From: Patellaria atrata CBS 101060
Taxonomy: Eukaryota > Ascomycota > Dothideomycetes > Patellariales > Patellariaceae
DNA: 64,000 nucleotides
NCBI GenBank assembly: GCA_010093705.1
Contig: MU006123.1
Span: 27,629-91,628 of the forward strand
Direction of reading: 5' to 3'
Shown: positions 25,225-37,056 of the stretch, piece by piece
Numbering within the stretch: the first letter of the stretch is position 1
Layout of the letters: the number at the start of each line of letters is the position of its first letter
Program-made: the position numbers and the translations under genes
The notes under the pieces: generated by a model
What the model was told of the DNA's origin: nothing
The model's input: only the letters and a program-made list of their open reading frames with translations
The model's database searches: none

Positions 25225-28200
25225 ATGCTAGACCATCATCATCGATCTCATGCGCCGTCTTCACCAGGTCTCACTCGCGATGTGCCTCCATCAACCTCCT
25301 CCCATGGCGGTATCCCGAACTATTTCACCTCGAATGATCATCTCAAGGATGCCGTTCGCGTATCGACCATCACGAGTAATGGGGAAGGTAAAATAACTCA
25401 ACCACCGAAATTGCGACGACCTGGACTGATGAGCCGGACAAGCTCAGACAAGATCAATGCTTCAAGTCCCGAAAACAAGAGAAGGACTTCTTGGATGTCA
25501 AGTATAAGTTCAAAATTCTCTTCGCAGGCTCAAGTTGTTTCACCCCCCAACGCGAATGCACCTTCTTCCAAGAACCCAACGAGCGATCTATCTAATGGGC
25601 CCAATAACACACATGACACTGGACATGAGAACGGAGCGATGAAGGATAATATAGACCCACCCTCAAGTCTGGGTAGAGCTAATGGCTTCTTCTCAAACGC
25701 ATTGCGTAGATTGTCCTCGGGAACTTCTGTTCCCGGAGCTGGTAAAGCAGTCGTTAACGGCGGCATCTGCCCTCGGCGTGTTTTGAATATCGACCATGAT
25801 CGCACGCGGTGTCTTCTTCCGGAGTTGGATCAGAACAAGCTGCGCAAAGTCGCATTTTGCGTTGATGTGGAAATTGCGGGAGGCCCCAAGTATAAGGACG
25901 ATCCAGACCCATTAGACCGGAAGAAAAAGTCCAAGGACAAGAAGATTAAAGAAAAGGAAGAAAGAGAAGCTTTGAAAAACCCAGATGCTATCGTCGAAGA
26001 CGAAGAGCGAAATAACGTGGTTCAGACTGGAGGAGAGGACACTAGTTCAGAAAGCGTCCCTACTGTGGACGAAATGGTTGTGGACGACAAGAAGGAGATA
26101 AGTAGAAAGAAGGAAAAGAAGAAGAGATCGGAGGAGGAAAGAAAAGAGAGAAAGGAGAAGAAAAGACGGAAAGCTGAAGAGAATGGTACCATTCCCGTCG
26201 AACTGACAAGAGATGAAGCCAATGCGAGCACTTGTTGTCCAACTCGACTATCGAGTAACTTCTCACAGCGAACCCAGGATAGGCCAACTACAGACCCCGT
26301 CAGAATTTACAGGAGATGTTGCCAATTAAGAGAAACCCCTATTCTAAAACGAATCAGTGACCAGCTGACAGCGCCGACAACCTGTGCTGTAACTGAACCT
26401 GGAATCGTAACTCATCTGGATCTGACAGGCTCGAGGATGACATTAGCGGACATTGTGACCTTTTCTGACTGGTTAGCGGTTGTTCCAGTCAAGAAATTGA
26501 CTTTCGAGGACTCCGATCTCACGGATGAAGGAGTGAGGGTAATATTGGCAGGGCTACTTGCTGCAAAGGCACATAGCATCACGCCTCATACTTCTAACGC
26601 CACGACATCGGATAGTCATCGTGAAGAGAAACTTGGCGTGATTGAGAAATTAAGTTTAAAAAATAATCCAAGGATTACCAGTCATGGCTGGAGACATATC
26701 AGTCTGTTTCTCTACATGTGCAGGTCTATCAAAGCAATTGATGTTTCAATGATTCCATTTCAAGTCCCAAAAACAACCTCCGACTCTGAGGGCAAAGGTG
26801 TAGAACTCGCAGAGATATTTTCCAAGGCCGTTGCAGAGCGACTTGCTGGTAACCGACTTGAGGAACTGATAATGGGCGAATGCGCCTTGACGGCGCAAGA
26901 CATCCGCAAGATAATCGATGGTGTTACAGTAAGCGGGCTTCAGCGCTTAGGACTCGCTGGCAATAATCTCGGTGTGGATGGACTTCAACATGTCATCAAC
27001 TACGTCCGTTCTGGAGTATGTAAAGGACTCGACCTTGGTAGCAATGATCTTCGTAACGGTCTTTCACTCCTCGCGGAAGGACTTCACGCCTCATGCCCAC
27101 TATGGGCTCTCAGCCTAGCAAACTGTAATTTGTCGCCAGACTCCCTAAAACCGTTGATGCCCGCACTAGCTCGTCTTCCTGACCTACGATTTATCGACCT
27201 TAGCCATAACAAAGAACTTTTTGATGTACAACCGAGTGCTTGTGGATTGTTGAGGAAGTTTATTCCGCAATTGAAAATGCTGAAAAGACTACACCTTGCG
27301 GACGTATCGATGTCGCCAGCGCAAGCCATTGCAATCGCCGAGGTTCTTCCTGAAACGCCTCATCTCGCTCATCTTAGCATAATCGAGAATCCGCAATTGT
27401 CCGCGCTGGCTAATGTCTCTGACGAAGCTACTCAGGAAGAAGCATGTGCACTTTACGCTTCCCTAATGGCGGCAGTGCGGGTTTCTGAGTCTATTATCTG
27501 CATTGATGTCGATGTGCCTAGCCAGGAGAGCAGTGAAATAGTCAAAGCCCTGGCCAAGCAGGTGGTTGCATACTGTCTCCGCAACCTTGAGCGCGTAACT
27601 ACTGGCTCGGATGTCATGGACGAGAGTTTTACGGCTGCCGCGCGGGATGAATTACAAGCTGCGGAGCGCAATGTTGGCGTGCAGGTGCCTGTAGCATTAT
27701 TACATCTCGTGGGACATGTTGAAGGCTTCTCGGAAAGTCTTGACGACGATGAGCCTGCGCCTGGCAATGATTACATTGTTGGTGGTACAGGCGTCGTCAA
27801 AGCTTTGAGCTATTGTCTGCTTGAGAAGGCGAAGGATAAGAGGCGCAATTACTCCACGTCCGGCACTTCAACACCCAAAAGTCCGATCTCAAGCGACGAG
27901 ACAGAAGCAAAGGCGAAAAACATGAGCAAGAATCTCCTTGGAAGTGCTAGAAAGATAAGGCAAAGGCTCCAACCAGCACTCGTCCGGGAAGCGAAGGGGG
28001 GTGATGATATGGCTTATCGTACGTATTCTCTGGACTACTCTCAATCTTCCATACACCTCGAGAAAGTGATACTAACACAACTAGGCCGCCTTATATTCCT
28101 AGATCAAACGCTTCGTGGAATGATTCAACGTTTCGAAGACGAGTACCCCGAATGTCGTCTACCTCCCGAGGAACGTGCTCAAGATAATACTGAACCGGAC

Positions 28201-28719
28201 CATAGCGTATCTTCTTCTCCGCCGACATCGATCTCAGAGCTTCGTATTTCGGCCTCGCCACCTACCTCAGCCCCGATCACGGCACCAGAGAGCGACGAGG
28301 ACGACGAATTCCGAGCGCACCCACGCTCCCGCCAAGCTTCCGAAGTCTCCCTTGCCTCTCGCCTTCAGACTCGGGAGGAAGGCAAGATCCACCGCATCGG
28401 GCAGACAATTCGTCGTGACCTGCTGCGTTCCACGCCGACGGGGGATGACGAATCCCTTTTCTTCGAAGATCCACCCGAGCCCGCGGAGGATGAGGCGCGG
28501 ATCGAAAGCCTGAGGCGCAAGTTTGAGGCACTCAGCGCCGAGGAGCTCAAGGGGATGACGAGTGGCGACTTTGAGCACGCGATGCGCGAGCTGGGTGCCA
28601 ACGCTAAAGAGCTGGAAAGTGTGACGAGGCTGGGAGGAGAGGATTTGGAGAAGTTTAGGCAGGCACACCGTGCGGCGTACCTGAATGGGCAGGGGAGGGA
28701 GGAGGAAGGTGATTCCTAG
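25225..28719 (+). CDS. Large leucine-rich-repeat (RNI-like) protein
   Basis: Likely two exons, 25,225-28,018 and 28,085-28,719, giving about 1,142 residues. The N-terminal 200 residues are Ser/Pro-rich and disordered. A conserved-looking block R-V-L-N-I-D-H-D-R-T-R-C-L-L-P-E-L sits near 188-204. Residues about 232-325 are a Lys/Glu-rich, highly charged tract. Leucine-rich repeats of ribonuclease-inhibitor type run from about 396 to 760 (H-L-D-L-T-G-S, L-G-L-A-G-N-N-L-G, F-I-D-L-S-H-N). The C-terminus is a Ser/Pro-rich then helical acidic tail. The 66-nt segment 28,019-28,084 has a GTACGT donor, an ACTAAC branch point and an ACTAG acceptor, but its length is divisible by three and it has no stop, so retention would add 22 residues. 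The function is unknown; a cytoplasmic scaffold is possible. Confidence 0.85.
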   Translation: MLDHHHRSHAPSSPGLTRDVPPSTSSHGGIPNYFTSNDHLKDAVRVSTITSNGEGKITQPPKLRRPGLMSRTSSDKINASSPENKRRTSWMSSISSKFSSQAQVVSPPNANAPSSKNPTSDLSNGPNNTHDTGHENGAMKDNIDPPSSLGRANGFFSNALRRLSSGTSVPGAGKAVVNGGICPRRVLNIDHDRTRCLLPELDQNKLRKVAFCVDVEIAGGPKYKDDPDPLDRKKKSKDKKIKEKEEREALKNPDAIVEDEERNNVVQTGGEDTSSESVPTVDEMVVDDKKEISRKKEKKKRSEEERKERKEKKRRKAEENGTIPVELTRDEANASTCCPTRLSSNFSQRTQDRPTTDPVRIYRRCCQLRETPILKRISDQLTAPTTCAVTEPGIVTHLDLTGSRMTLADIVTFSDWLAVVPVKKLTFEDSDLTDEGVRVILAGLLAAKAHSITPHTSNATTSDSHREEKLGVIEKLSLKNNPRITSHGWRHISLFLYMCRSIKAIDVSMIPFQVPKTTSDSEGKGVELAEIFSKAVAERLAGNRLEELIMGECALTAQDIRKIIDGVTVSGLQRLGLAGNNLGVDGLQHVINYVRSGVCKGLDLGSNDLRNGLSLLAEGLHASCPLWALSLANCNLSPDSLKPLMPALARLPDLRFIDLSHNKELFDVQPSACGLLRKFIPQLKMLKRLHLADVSMSPAQAIAIAEVLPETPHLAHLSIIENPQLSALANVSDEATQEEACALYASLMAAVRVSESIICIDVDVPSQESSEIVKALAKQVVAYCLRNLERVTTGSDVMDESFTAAARDELQAAERNVGVQVPVALLHLVGHVEGFSESLDDDEPAPGNDYIVGGTGVVKALSYCLLEKAKDKRRNYSTSGTSTPKSPISSDETEAKAKNMSKNLLGSARKIRQRLQPALVREAKGGDDMAYRTYSLDYSQSSIHLEKVILTQLGRLIFLDQTLRGMIQRFEDEYPECRLPPEERAQDNTEPDHSVSSSPPTSISELRISASPPTSAPITAPESDEDDEFRAHPRSRQASEVSLASRLQTREEGKIHRIGQTIRRDLLRSTPTGDDESLFFEDPPEPAEDEARIESLRRKFEALSAEELKGMTSGDFEHAMRELGANAKELESVTRLGGEDLEKFRQAHRAAYLNGQGREEEGDS

Positions 28720-29935
28720 GGGGTTTACATTGCAATGGCTGGTACCACCGTAGAAGGTCTGTCCAGCGGCTCAGACAATGTTAGCTAGGGAGAGGTAGGG
28801 TCAATCTGAATTTCAGTTATTTTATGTAGATATGACGAGAGGGATCTCTCATAGGAACGTGGAGGGCATTTCGGATATCGGGTATGGGAGGTTTTGTGTG
28901 GACAGTCCTGCATGGTGTGAAGGCGCTGTGTGGTTTAGTTTTCCTTGCTTTCGAGATATCCGGCTTGCACATGCGCGCGCCTGGCATGTCGTTACGGATC
29001 GATATTGCGTTTGTTTGATATTCGTCGGTCTGATTCTGATAAAATGGTCGTAACTGTGATATCTCGTCCTTGTTATAGTTACACTGATCCTCGCGTTAGG
29101 ATACTTGTAGTAGTGTAGTACTAAGTTTCAGGTACAACTGATCAAATGGTTCATTCTACATGATTAGTATACTCCACTGTTATTCAAATAAGCTGGGAAG
29201 GGGAATTTTTGCTTTATTTATTATTGATATTTGGAATGTATTTATCTCCCATCGCGAGTTGCAGAGACTGGCTGTATAGCATTCCTGTCTTGTAATATGT
29301 CGGCAAGAATATCGGTCCAACATTTCTTGTTATCCTAGCATGGGTACCAGTAACTACATTTGCAGAATACTGTCATCGACCAATGTTATTGCTCGTCCGG
29401 AAAGTTATGCTCCCTGGAGTGATTTACTCTGGCTCCGTATGTAAGTTCGAGCCGACGGACAAAGAGGTAGATTATACATATGCGCGGGTAAAGGGGCATA
29501 GAATAGACAAGTTTTGGTGGATATCCAGTATTAAGCCGCGTCCTGGGAGTATCGTGTCCAAATAAAGCCAATCTCGATGAAAGGACTAGTTGTTACAAAG
29601 TCACACAGGTTAGACGCACACTTGCAGTGCTGGATAATGTTAGCACGTGCTGGAGAGCGTGGGCAAAGCAGCAGATCACGTCACGCAGGGGATGCTACTT
29701 ATTACTACGGGACCATTCCTGCACAGTCAGAATCCCTAAGCGGGACGTCTGAGGTGAAATTGCATCCAAGTAATGAGTCAGTTCCCGAGACAAGCTCAAT
29801 ACGGGCGCTAGGGGTGTTACCACGAAGTGGTGAATGTTTCTACGGGTAGGCAGCAACTGCTCACCACAAACGGGATCGGAGGTACAACCTGATCAACGAA
29901 CTTTACACCGTTCGCTTCTTTTAACAATCCATCAT
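28720..29935. other. Intergenic region between convergent genes
   Basis: About 1.2 kb between the 3' ends of the LRR gene and the methyltransferase gene. I see no gene, RNA or repeat that I can support; short open frames here have no coding character. Confidence 0.4.
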
Positions 29936-30980
29936 CTAAGTTTCCACGTCTTCCCAGTGAAGCTCATATCCATATACAGTCCTTCGTAATAGCTCATCAC
30001 CGAGATCTTCTTCAAACATGACAGCATCCATAACTTTTTCAAAGATCTTTTCCACCCGGAAACCACTTTTAGCTGCGAGTTCGAAGAAAGCCAGGTCTTT
30101 CTCTAGAAGCCACGGTCTGTACGGAGTAAAGAAAACAAGTGCACGAGCGTCAGTTGCGCGTTTGAGTGTCTGCTGAACCGTCCTTACGAGCTTCAAATGC
30201 TCAGAATGGTTGAAGAGGAGGTCAGCAAGAATGAGAACGTCGAAGCCTTTGGGCCGGTCTGTCAATGGAAGGTGGGACATCAAGTTTGTGGCGGGAGCAC
30301 CCCAAAGATAACCTTCCGCGATGATCCGTGTATCTTTTGGAAAGAGATTGCAGTGAGCTATATTGAAGTGTAGATTTTCGACAAGGTCCTCATCTGGATA
30401 ATCGGTTACGACGACAATTGACGCTCCACTAATCGCAGCGATAAGACTTGGAAGGCCGCCTCCAGCGCCCAACTCCAGAATGGTCTTACCGGCGACCAGG
30501 TTCGCGGCATGCTTTTCAAGATGATGGGACACGGTGCGCCCTGCATTCCAGAGGAGATGTCCCTACACGCGTATAAGAATAAGCTTATGAAGTGAATTGT
30601 GCAAACCAATGCAAACGAGAAGTAACACCGTATGCCATAACAAAATGGCCAGCAGCTAACTTGAGGCAGAACACCTATCTCGCTTAAATGATGATGAGAG
30701 GTGTACTTCTGCGGTACGTAGTCTCTAATATGTCGAACGCATGCTTAACGAAGCAAATATGAAAGACTCTCCTGTCCTAAATCTGGGCTCGACGACACGG
30801 TATGGCTATACATGGACTTACCCAGAGAGGACTATGGCCTATCAGACGAATGCTTACTTCATCTCCCGACAGCAACTGATGTGCCGCAAACGTCGCGGGC
30901 TTCTCGGGTTCATAATAGTCGGATGGCTCTTGAAACAGATCTATGTTGTCTTCTTCATCCAACATATCGGTCTGTATCAT
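29936..30980 (-). CDS. efm7: Protein N-terminal/lysine methyltransferase Efm7 (Nnt1-like)
   Basis: Two exons, 30,980-30,822 and 30,562-29,936, give 261 residues, the length of yeast Efm7. The first exon ends in G-H-S-P-L-W and the second begins G-H-L-L-W-N-A-G-R, which together restore the family signature at the junction. The intron is long for this genome (259 nt). The SAM-binding motif I, L-E-L-G-A-G-G-G-L-P, is at about residues 82-91, with the T-D-Y-P-D post-motif acid loop and the D-L-L-F-N-H motif further on. In yeast the enzyme trimethylates Gly2 and dimethylates Lys3 of eEF1A; older annotation calls it nicotinamide N-methyltransferase. The start may instead be the ATG at 30,965. Confidence 0.9.
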
Positions 30981-33408
30981 AGGTAGCTTGGATAGATATA
31001 AGTCACAAAGTGTAGTAAACGATGCACCGAGACAGTTGATTCGAGCGACGCCCTCTGAGATAACAGATGTTCCGATAAATAGAAATATCACATCCACCTC
31101 CTCGTCAGCTCCAATAATATGGTGACCCAGCCGCTTCTGATTTATTCGGTCGCGGGACGGTCTGATACCGTGGTTCTAACAAATCGTGAAATTGCAATCC
31201 TTCTCCGTAGATGTGAACGTCGTCTCTTGTCAATGAGGGCTTTGACGTTTTGACATTGCAAAGGACGTATCTTGACAGGATCATCAACCGACTGGATGTA
31301 CTGTACGGTAAGGAAACCACCCTGACAAGTTCGGATTAATAATGAATAAGGTATCCAATTGTTGCCAGCTGTGCGAGGATCAAACATATAAATCCTCGGC
31401 GCTAATAGAGATGGTCCTAAATCTTTTCGTAACGTCAAACCTGCAGAGGTCCGGACTTCTCTTTCACAGCATCGCTGTCGTCCTTTGTCCAAGTTTTACT
31501 ACTATTTCCTTGATCAGTGTGAGCGTTTGGTTGCTTTCTTGCAGTCTTCCTGCACACACACTCTCTCTCTGTCTCTCCTCTCCACTGGTCGATTCCCTAG
31601 ATTCCTCATATCAACTACGAGACACTTAGGATATCGTTCAAGGCTAACCTAGAAAGTAATAAAGGTTACAGTTACATGACGACTTACTAAGTAGATTCTA
31701 ACGTGTTGGTGGTGCTCGTACCCGACTCCCCACACCTCAGTGCCCTGGAGGGCCAGAACTAAGCGACCACGAGGCAGGTCGAGGCCGAGGCGCACAAAAC
31801 GAACAGGGCCACTGCATCGGTAGCAATCCAAGGGATCGGATACGGGTAGTTTCTTGTGGGACATACAATACATACGTACTTGTATGCCGTCCTTAAAGAG
31901 TAGTCATATAGGTTTAACATCAGTTGACATATCCATAACCTAATAAAGCATACCCGACCGGACTTAAAGGTGGACCTCCCGTCGAAATGGGTTGAAAAAA
32001 TTAAAGATAACCGGCGGCAGCTTACGTTACCCCTTTTACTGGGCGGGCCGGGACTACCTTTTTGTAACTTTTCTACCTTTTAGGGCAGGAAGGAAAAAAA
32101 AAAGAAGAGCTCCAAGGGTTTTGCCGAGAAGGGAAAGTGGCAGGGCAACAGATCTTTCCCCACATAATCTGCTCACTTCTCACTTCTCACGGAGTTTCTC
32201 AGTAACCAAAGCAGGAAAGGACGATCGCCGCTGACCACAACAAAGCTCAGAGAAGGTAGTTTCTACCTTACCTACCTACAAGTTCTACCTTTACCTTGTA
32301 GTTCTACCTTATAGAGGCACGACGGGAGACGGGAGTCAAGTTTAAGATCAGGTCAGCGTCATAGGAGCCTTGAGGCTTAAGGCGAGTGTAGCGCGAAAAG
32401 GGTAGCGGTACCTTATGTCGTTTTAGCAGCACGATCAAGCGAACAAGCCATAACCTACCGTAACCGTAAGGTCATCTCCATATCCCCACCTATCGCAACA
32501 ACAAGCAACAGGACGCCTTCAATCGCAATTGGACAAGCTTAAACCTGAACCCACCTTCATACCTTACCATACCATTTGAACTCTTCAGGTTACCTTACCC
32601 ACCTTACCTACCTTACCTACCTTACCTTAATCCTCCTTACCTTTAGCTTCTCCTTCCCTTCACCACTCTTCTACAACTTTAACCCCGGACCGCCCGCCGC
32701 GGGCGAGCTCATCTCAAGGCTAAGGTAGAACTGGACTAGGTAGCATTCGTTCAAACCTAACACACTCTTTACCTTCCTCCATCTCATCGACCTTCTTTAC
32801 TGTCAGTTCAGTTGGAACTATTCGAAAGGAAAGTCAGCAAAAAGTTCAAGAATATTATAGCAGTCAACAGGTCAAAAGCGGTTGCCGTTGGAAGCGCACC
32901 AATCAGGCCGGGCATCAAGGAAAAGTCACAGGTTTCGACATTTTCATATCCCACTTACTTGCTGGAAAACTTGCTCATATCTTGCTCATTGATCTCAATC
33001 TTCAACCATCGACACCTCTCGGATACCGAAGGCACTACAACAACACAAGCGAGCGTATCAACCTCGCTCCCCTGCTTTCACCTTCCATTTCGTACCTTAC
33101 CCTTAACATCGAATCACTCGCGTCCTTGGTTGGGTAAGTTCCCCACTGGAAACATCTGCAATAAGGTATGTCACCGTGCTCATCATCATTCTCCTTCCTC
33201 CTCTTCCTCCTCTTCTTCCCTCCACCTCAAATCCTATATTTCCCTCCTACCCCTCTTTCCACCGCCCGGCCTGATAAAGGATCTGGACGCTCTGCTCATT
33301 ACCGCTGCATCACTCGCGAACTTCCAAGGACTGACATTATGGCAGGGGTTAGGAGGATACCGCTGAGACTTAAAAGCGGTATCTCATTCTCGCCGCTCTC
33401 GGGGAATC
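30981..33408. other. Long intergenic region and probable leader of the copper-fist gene
   Basis: About 2.4 kb without a gene I can support. The right half (32,260-33,408) is rich in pyrimidine tracts and in TACCTT/AAGGTA repeats, notably 32,265-32,305 and 32,555-32,645. Several short upstream open frames precede the copper-fist ATG, and a splice-like site (AAGGTATGTC) occurs near 33,164, so a long, possibly spliced, 5' untranslated region with upstream ORFs is plausible. An antisense frame of 116 codons at 31,142-31,492 has no recognisable motif. Confidence 0.45.
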
Positions 33409-35520
33409 ATGCCCTGGATTGCTGTTGACGGTGAAAGGAAGAAGGTCGCATGGTAAGTACCTTAGCTTTTCCCTCATTCTCTTGAACCACTTAATACTGT
33501 TCCTCAATCCTTTCCTACTTCTCCTCCTTCACGCTCAAGAGCATATCACTGTTCATATCTTTTGCACCGGCGCTATTGCTCAGAAATTTCAACGAACCCC
33601 ACCAACTGACATTCCTCCTTCCTAGCGGTCCTTGCATTCGGGGACATCGATCTTCAAAATGCGACCACCGCGATCGCATTTTACTCGAGGTTCGTAAGCC
33701 CGGTAGGCCATTAAGTGGCTGCCCTCATCCAGCCGGATCTTGTAGTTGCGAGAGAATCGTGATTAACTATACTATCCCGAAGAGTCAGTCACGATGTGTC
33801 CCCTTCATTCGCTCTTGTACTAACAATGGCAGAAGGCTCCGGTGGCGCTGGAACCTGCGCTGAGAATAACCGAGTCCAGAAACCGAGGCAGAAGAAAACC
33901 AACGCTAATAAAGCTAAGACTCTTATTGCCGTCGAGTCTCCGAATAATCCAGCGGCGCCAGAAGAGGAAGCACTCTCTGCAGCCACGTCTACAGTTCCCA
34001 ATTCGGAGGATGCTTCTACAAATCCCAGCTCCCCTCCCTCAAGTGAGAGCGCTCTAGTCGAGGTGGAGGCCAATCAACAATTTGTTGTCGAGGTGGATAC
34101 GAACCAGCAACCTGCTGTCGAGGGTGTCGAGAATGTCAAGGTTGAAGGGGATACTCTGCATCCTCTACAGCTGGGAATGATGGGCGCCGGTGGCTACGGA
34201 ACCTCTCAAGATGATGTTGGATGGACCGGTAACTGGCCGGATGACACTCCTTTTCCCGGCCACTGCACGCCGCGTCCCGACGGACCAATTGAACCAAAGA
34301 ATTGTTGTGGAACCAGCAAGAAGCTTGCTCAGGAGCGTATTCTTGAACAGCCAGAACGTAAGAGCTGCTGCAAGCCAGCCACGGAGACATACCTTCCAGC
34401 GGTCGCTGCTACTGTCGCTGACGGAGTCAACGGTCTTAAGAGTGCCGATCAGCACCGGCATTTCGCCACTAACAATACTTACGTTACCCCCGATGGTAAC
34501 TTTGAATATCGCGAGCCAATTCAGGAATACACGCCGCATCGACAACCGAGCAATGGTTACCGTATGAATGAGAACGTTCCTATGGGTAATACAATGGGAG
34601 CACCCCTTGCGACAAATTTTCACCCATTTACCGTGCCGAATAATACCTGGGCTCTGCCACCAGCTCCTGAAGATGTCATGTCGCATGGTCCTGGCAACTG
34701 CGACTGCGGCGATGAATGCGCCTGCCTCGGATGTGCTACACATCCCAAGAATATTACTACGACGTCATATGTTCGCGACATGGGTGTTTACATGATGCAA
34801 AATCCCGGCCTGTTGTCTCGCAGGGCAAGCTTTCAGCAACAGTACGCACAAAATGGCGTTTACAACATTGGAAATCCTCAGCAAGTGGGACCCACGTTTG
34901 GTCCACCGTTCACCCAGCAGCATTATAACGGCAATTCAACCCAATATCTTAACGAATATGCGGCTACTTATGCGGAAAACATGCCCTACCCACATCAGCA
35001 ACAGATGATGTATCAGCCAATTCCGCACCCGACATTCGACCTCAACCATCTTCAGCTGCAGAGCCCGTCGACTGATCAAGATCAAGACCCGAGAAAGATG
35101 TTTCTGAAACCATACGTTGATAAAGATAACTCTTCCATGCGAGCAGACTTTGCTTCGCAATTAGAACGCGTCCCACAAATCGATACGGTCGGATATATGG
35201 ACTTCGAACATCTCATCAATTCACCAGAGGAAGATACTAATCTCTCCCCGACCTCGTACCTTTTTCAGGCCGTTGAGCTCCCGGCTTGCAATGATGCTAA
35301 TGGGATCTGTCAATGTGGAGAAGAGTGCAACTGCGCAGACTGCCGTGTTCACGGTGGACCTACTCTTCCTGCGAACAACGATTTCAACTTCGACTTCATG
35401 GTGAACGCCAACGTCAATGTCAACGGAAACACGGTTGTCGATCATGAGTCTCGCATGCCTACTAACGGCCTTTCAAACAACGCCTTTGAGATGTCGTTCA
35501 ATGCCTCCGTTCCTGGTTGA
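33409..35520 (+). CDS. Copper-fist transcription factor (Mac1/Cuf1/GRISEA type)
   Basis: Three exons, 33,409-33,452, 33,626-33,783 and 33,833-35,520, give 629 residues. Introns are 173 nt (GTAAGT..CCTAG) and 49 nt (GTCAGT..ACTAAC..GCAG). Residues 1-67 form a copper-fist DNA-binding domain: K-K-V-A-C-G-P-C-I-R-G-H-R with zinc ligands Cys15, Cys18, Cys27 and His29, then the minor-groove R-K-P-G-R-P at 38-43. The rest is Asn/Pro-rich, with two cysteine clusters of pattern C-x-C-x3-C-x-C-x2-C-x2-H starting at residues 357 and 560. Such clusters are the Cu(I)-sensing elements of nutritional regulators like Mac1, which activate copper-uptake genes when copper is low and switch off when copper binds. 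An Ace1-type detoxification role is less likely because the Cys motifs are far from the fist. Confidence 0.92.
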
Positions 35521-37056
35521 GAGGGCGCAATGTACCTCTCTCTACCGTCCACTCAGTATATTATGTACTCATCATCACAGTGTGATGGTCGACATTTCAT
35601 GAGCCAAGAGGCCGAATTGCAGGCGATCTAGTCGTTTGCTGCGATATTCGTTTCACTCCTCTCGTCTAGTTTACGTCTTGTACCCTGTCTCTGGTACGTG
35701 TAGGACGCGAACCTGCATATCACGCCATTCTCCTGTTCATGTATGAGAGAAAAATGCGTTCTATGCTGGTTACGAATGATGGGAAACACGAATGCGAAAA
35801 TGATGCTTTTTCAAGAGATGCTTTAAGTAGATTTTGTACAACACGTTGCGAAAAACTTATGTTGAGAGGATCATGCATCGTAGATGTAGCATGGCATACC
35901 GTCTTTTGAATTCATTTAGCACCACCGGTCGGCGGTGATTTGGTAATTGGGAGGATAATTGGAAATGGGGCAGGGAGGAATTGGTCATGGAGCGAGGAGG
36001 ATAGGTATTGCCGCCCTAGTAATAGGGGTTTTGATCTGTTTCAGCAGGTCGCAAAAGGAGCATGTATGTAGCTTGAAAAAAATAAAATAAAAGACGATCT
36101 GTTCGTCAAATCTCAGTATCTCGTCTGTGATATGGTGCGGACGCGAGTAGCGTGATGTCGACACTCCACAGTTTTCGTCGGCTCTGCCTGACAAGGGAAT
36201 TCAATTCAAGGGCGGGAGTAACAATACTCCTGTCCTTTCCAAGCTCAAATGTTATCTGCTGGAATGGGCAGAAAGATTGCCTCAAATATTCATACATTAT
36301 ACATTTCCTTAGTAAGGTACATGAACTAGCCACCCCGATGAGAAAAGTCTTCCCCATCACCCACCCAAAGTTAAAAGAGACAAAAGTTGATTTTTAAGAG
36401 TTCCACTGACGAGCTGATGCGTGACCGCCAATCCTGGTCTTTAGAGGAATCTGACGGTAGAAAACGGAAAATGGGAAAATAAAGGAGAATTGGGGAAGGT
36501 GCGATGGCCTTCATTCCGGGACACGGACATGACTACTACTGCTCTACCGAATAAAGACATAGCACGACTTCATCCCCCAATTTCCCCCCTCTCAATAACT
36601 CACGCTGTTTATATATTGGTGAAGCTTGCAAACAAGCATCCCATACATATTTCATAGCGGAACTGAGCAATGACAAGAGAAATATCGCAAGAAAAGCCAG
36701 CCATCTTTCCATAATACAGTAGATAGAGTCTAGCCTTTGCCCTTCTACAAGCCGTAGCAGGAAACAACCCCCCCCTCCACCCCAAAAAAAAAAAAACAAA
36801 AATCGAGCCAACATTGTGTAAAAGCTGAAATGTTTCCCCCCGGTTTTCATCCCATTCAGATCAGCTTGTGAATCAAAAGACCGGTTTCGAACTGCTGACT
36901 GGCGAGTCGTGCTCGCCGTAGAATCTTCAAGAAGGTGATAATAGAAGCACAGAAATAAATTCACGGTATGCGGAGAATAGAAGCACACCGAAGATGAAGC
37001 GATACCGTTAAGCAGAAGAGGGGTATAAAGCATGTCCGACATCAAAGTGAAGTGAT
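35521..37056. other. Intergenic region between convergent genes
   Basis: About 1.5 kb including two 3' untranslated regions. It contains a poly-A run at about 36,785-36,797 next to a short poly-C run. No gene is supported. Confidence 0.4.

Noticed and set aside
31142-31492. Minus-strand frame of 116 codons upstream of efm7
   Set aside because: Composition is mixed, no motif is recognised, and no splice-linked partner was found; kept only as a note in the intergenic entry.
32812-33366. Plus-strand frame of 184 codons before the copper-fist gene
   Set aside because: Ser/His/Pro-rich translation of pyrimidine tracts in a probable leader, with no motif.
36536-37045. Minus-strand frame of 169 codons
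   Set aside because: It spans poly-A/poly-C runs in a 3' region and reads as low-complexity; not a protein.
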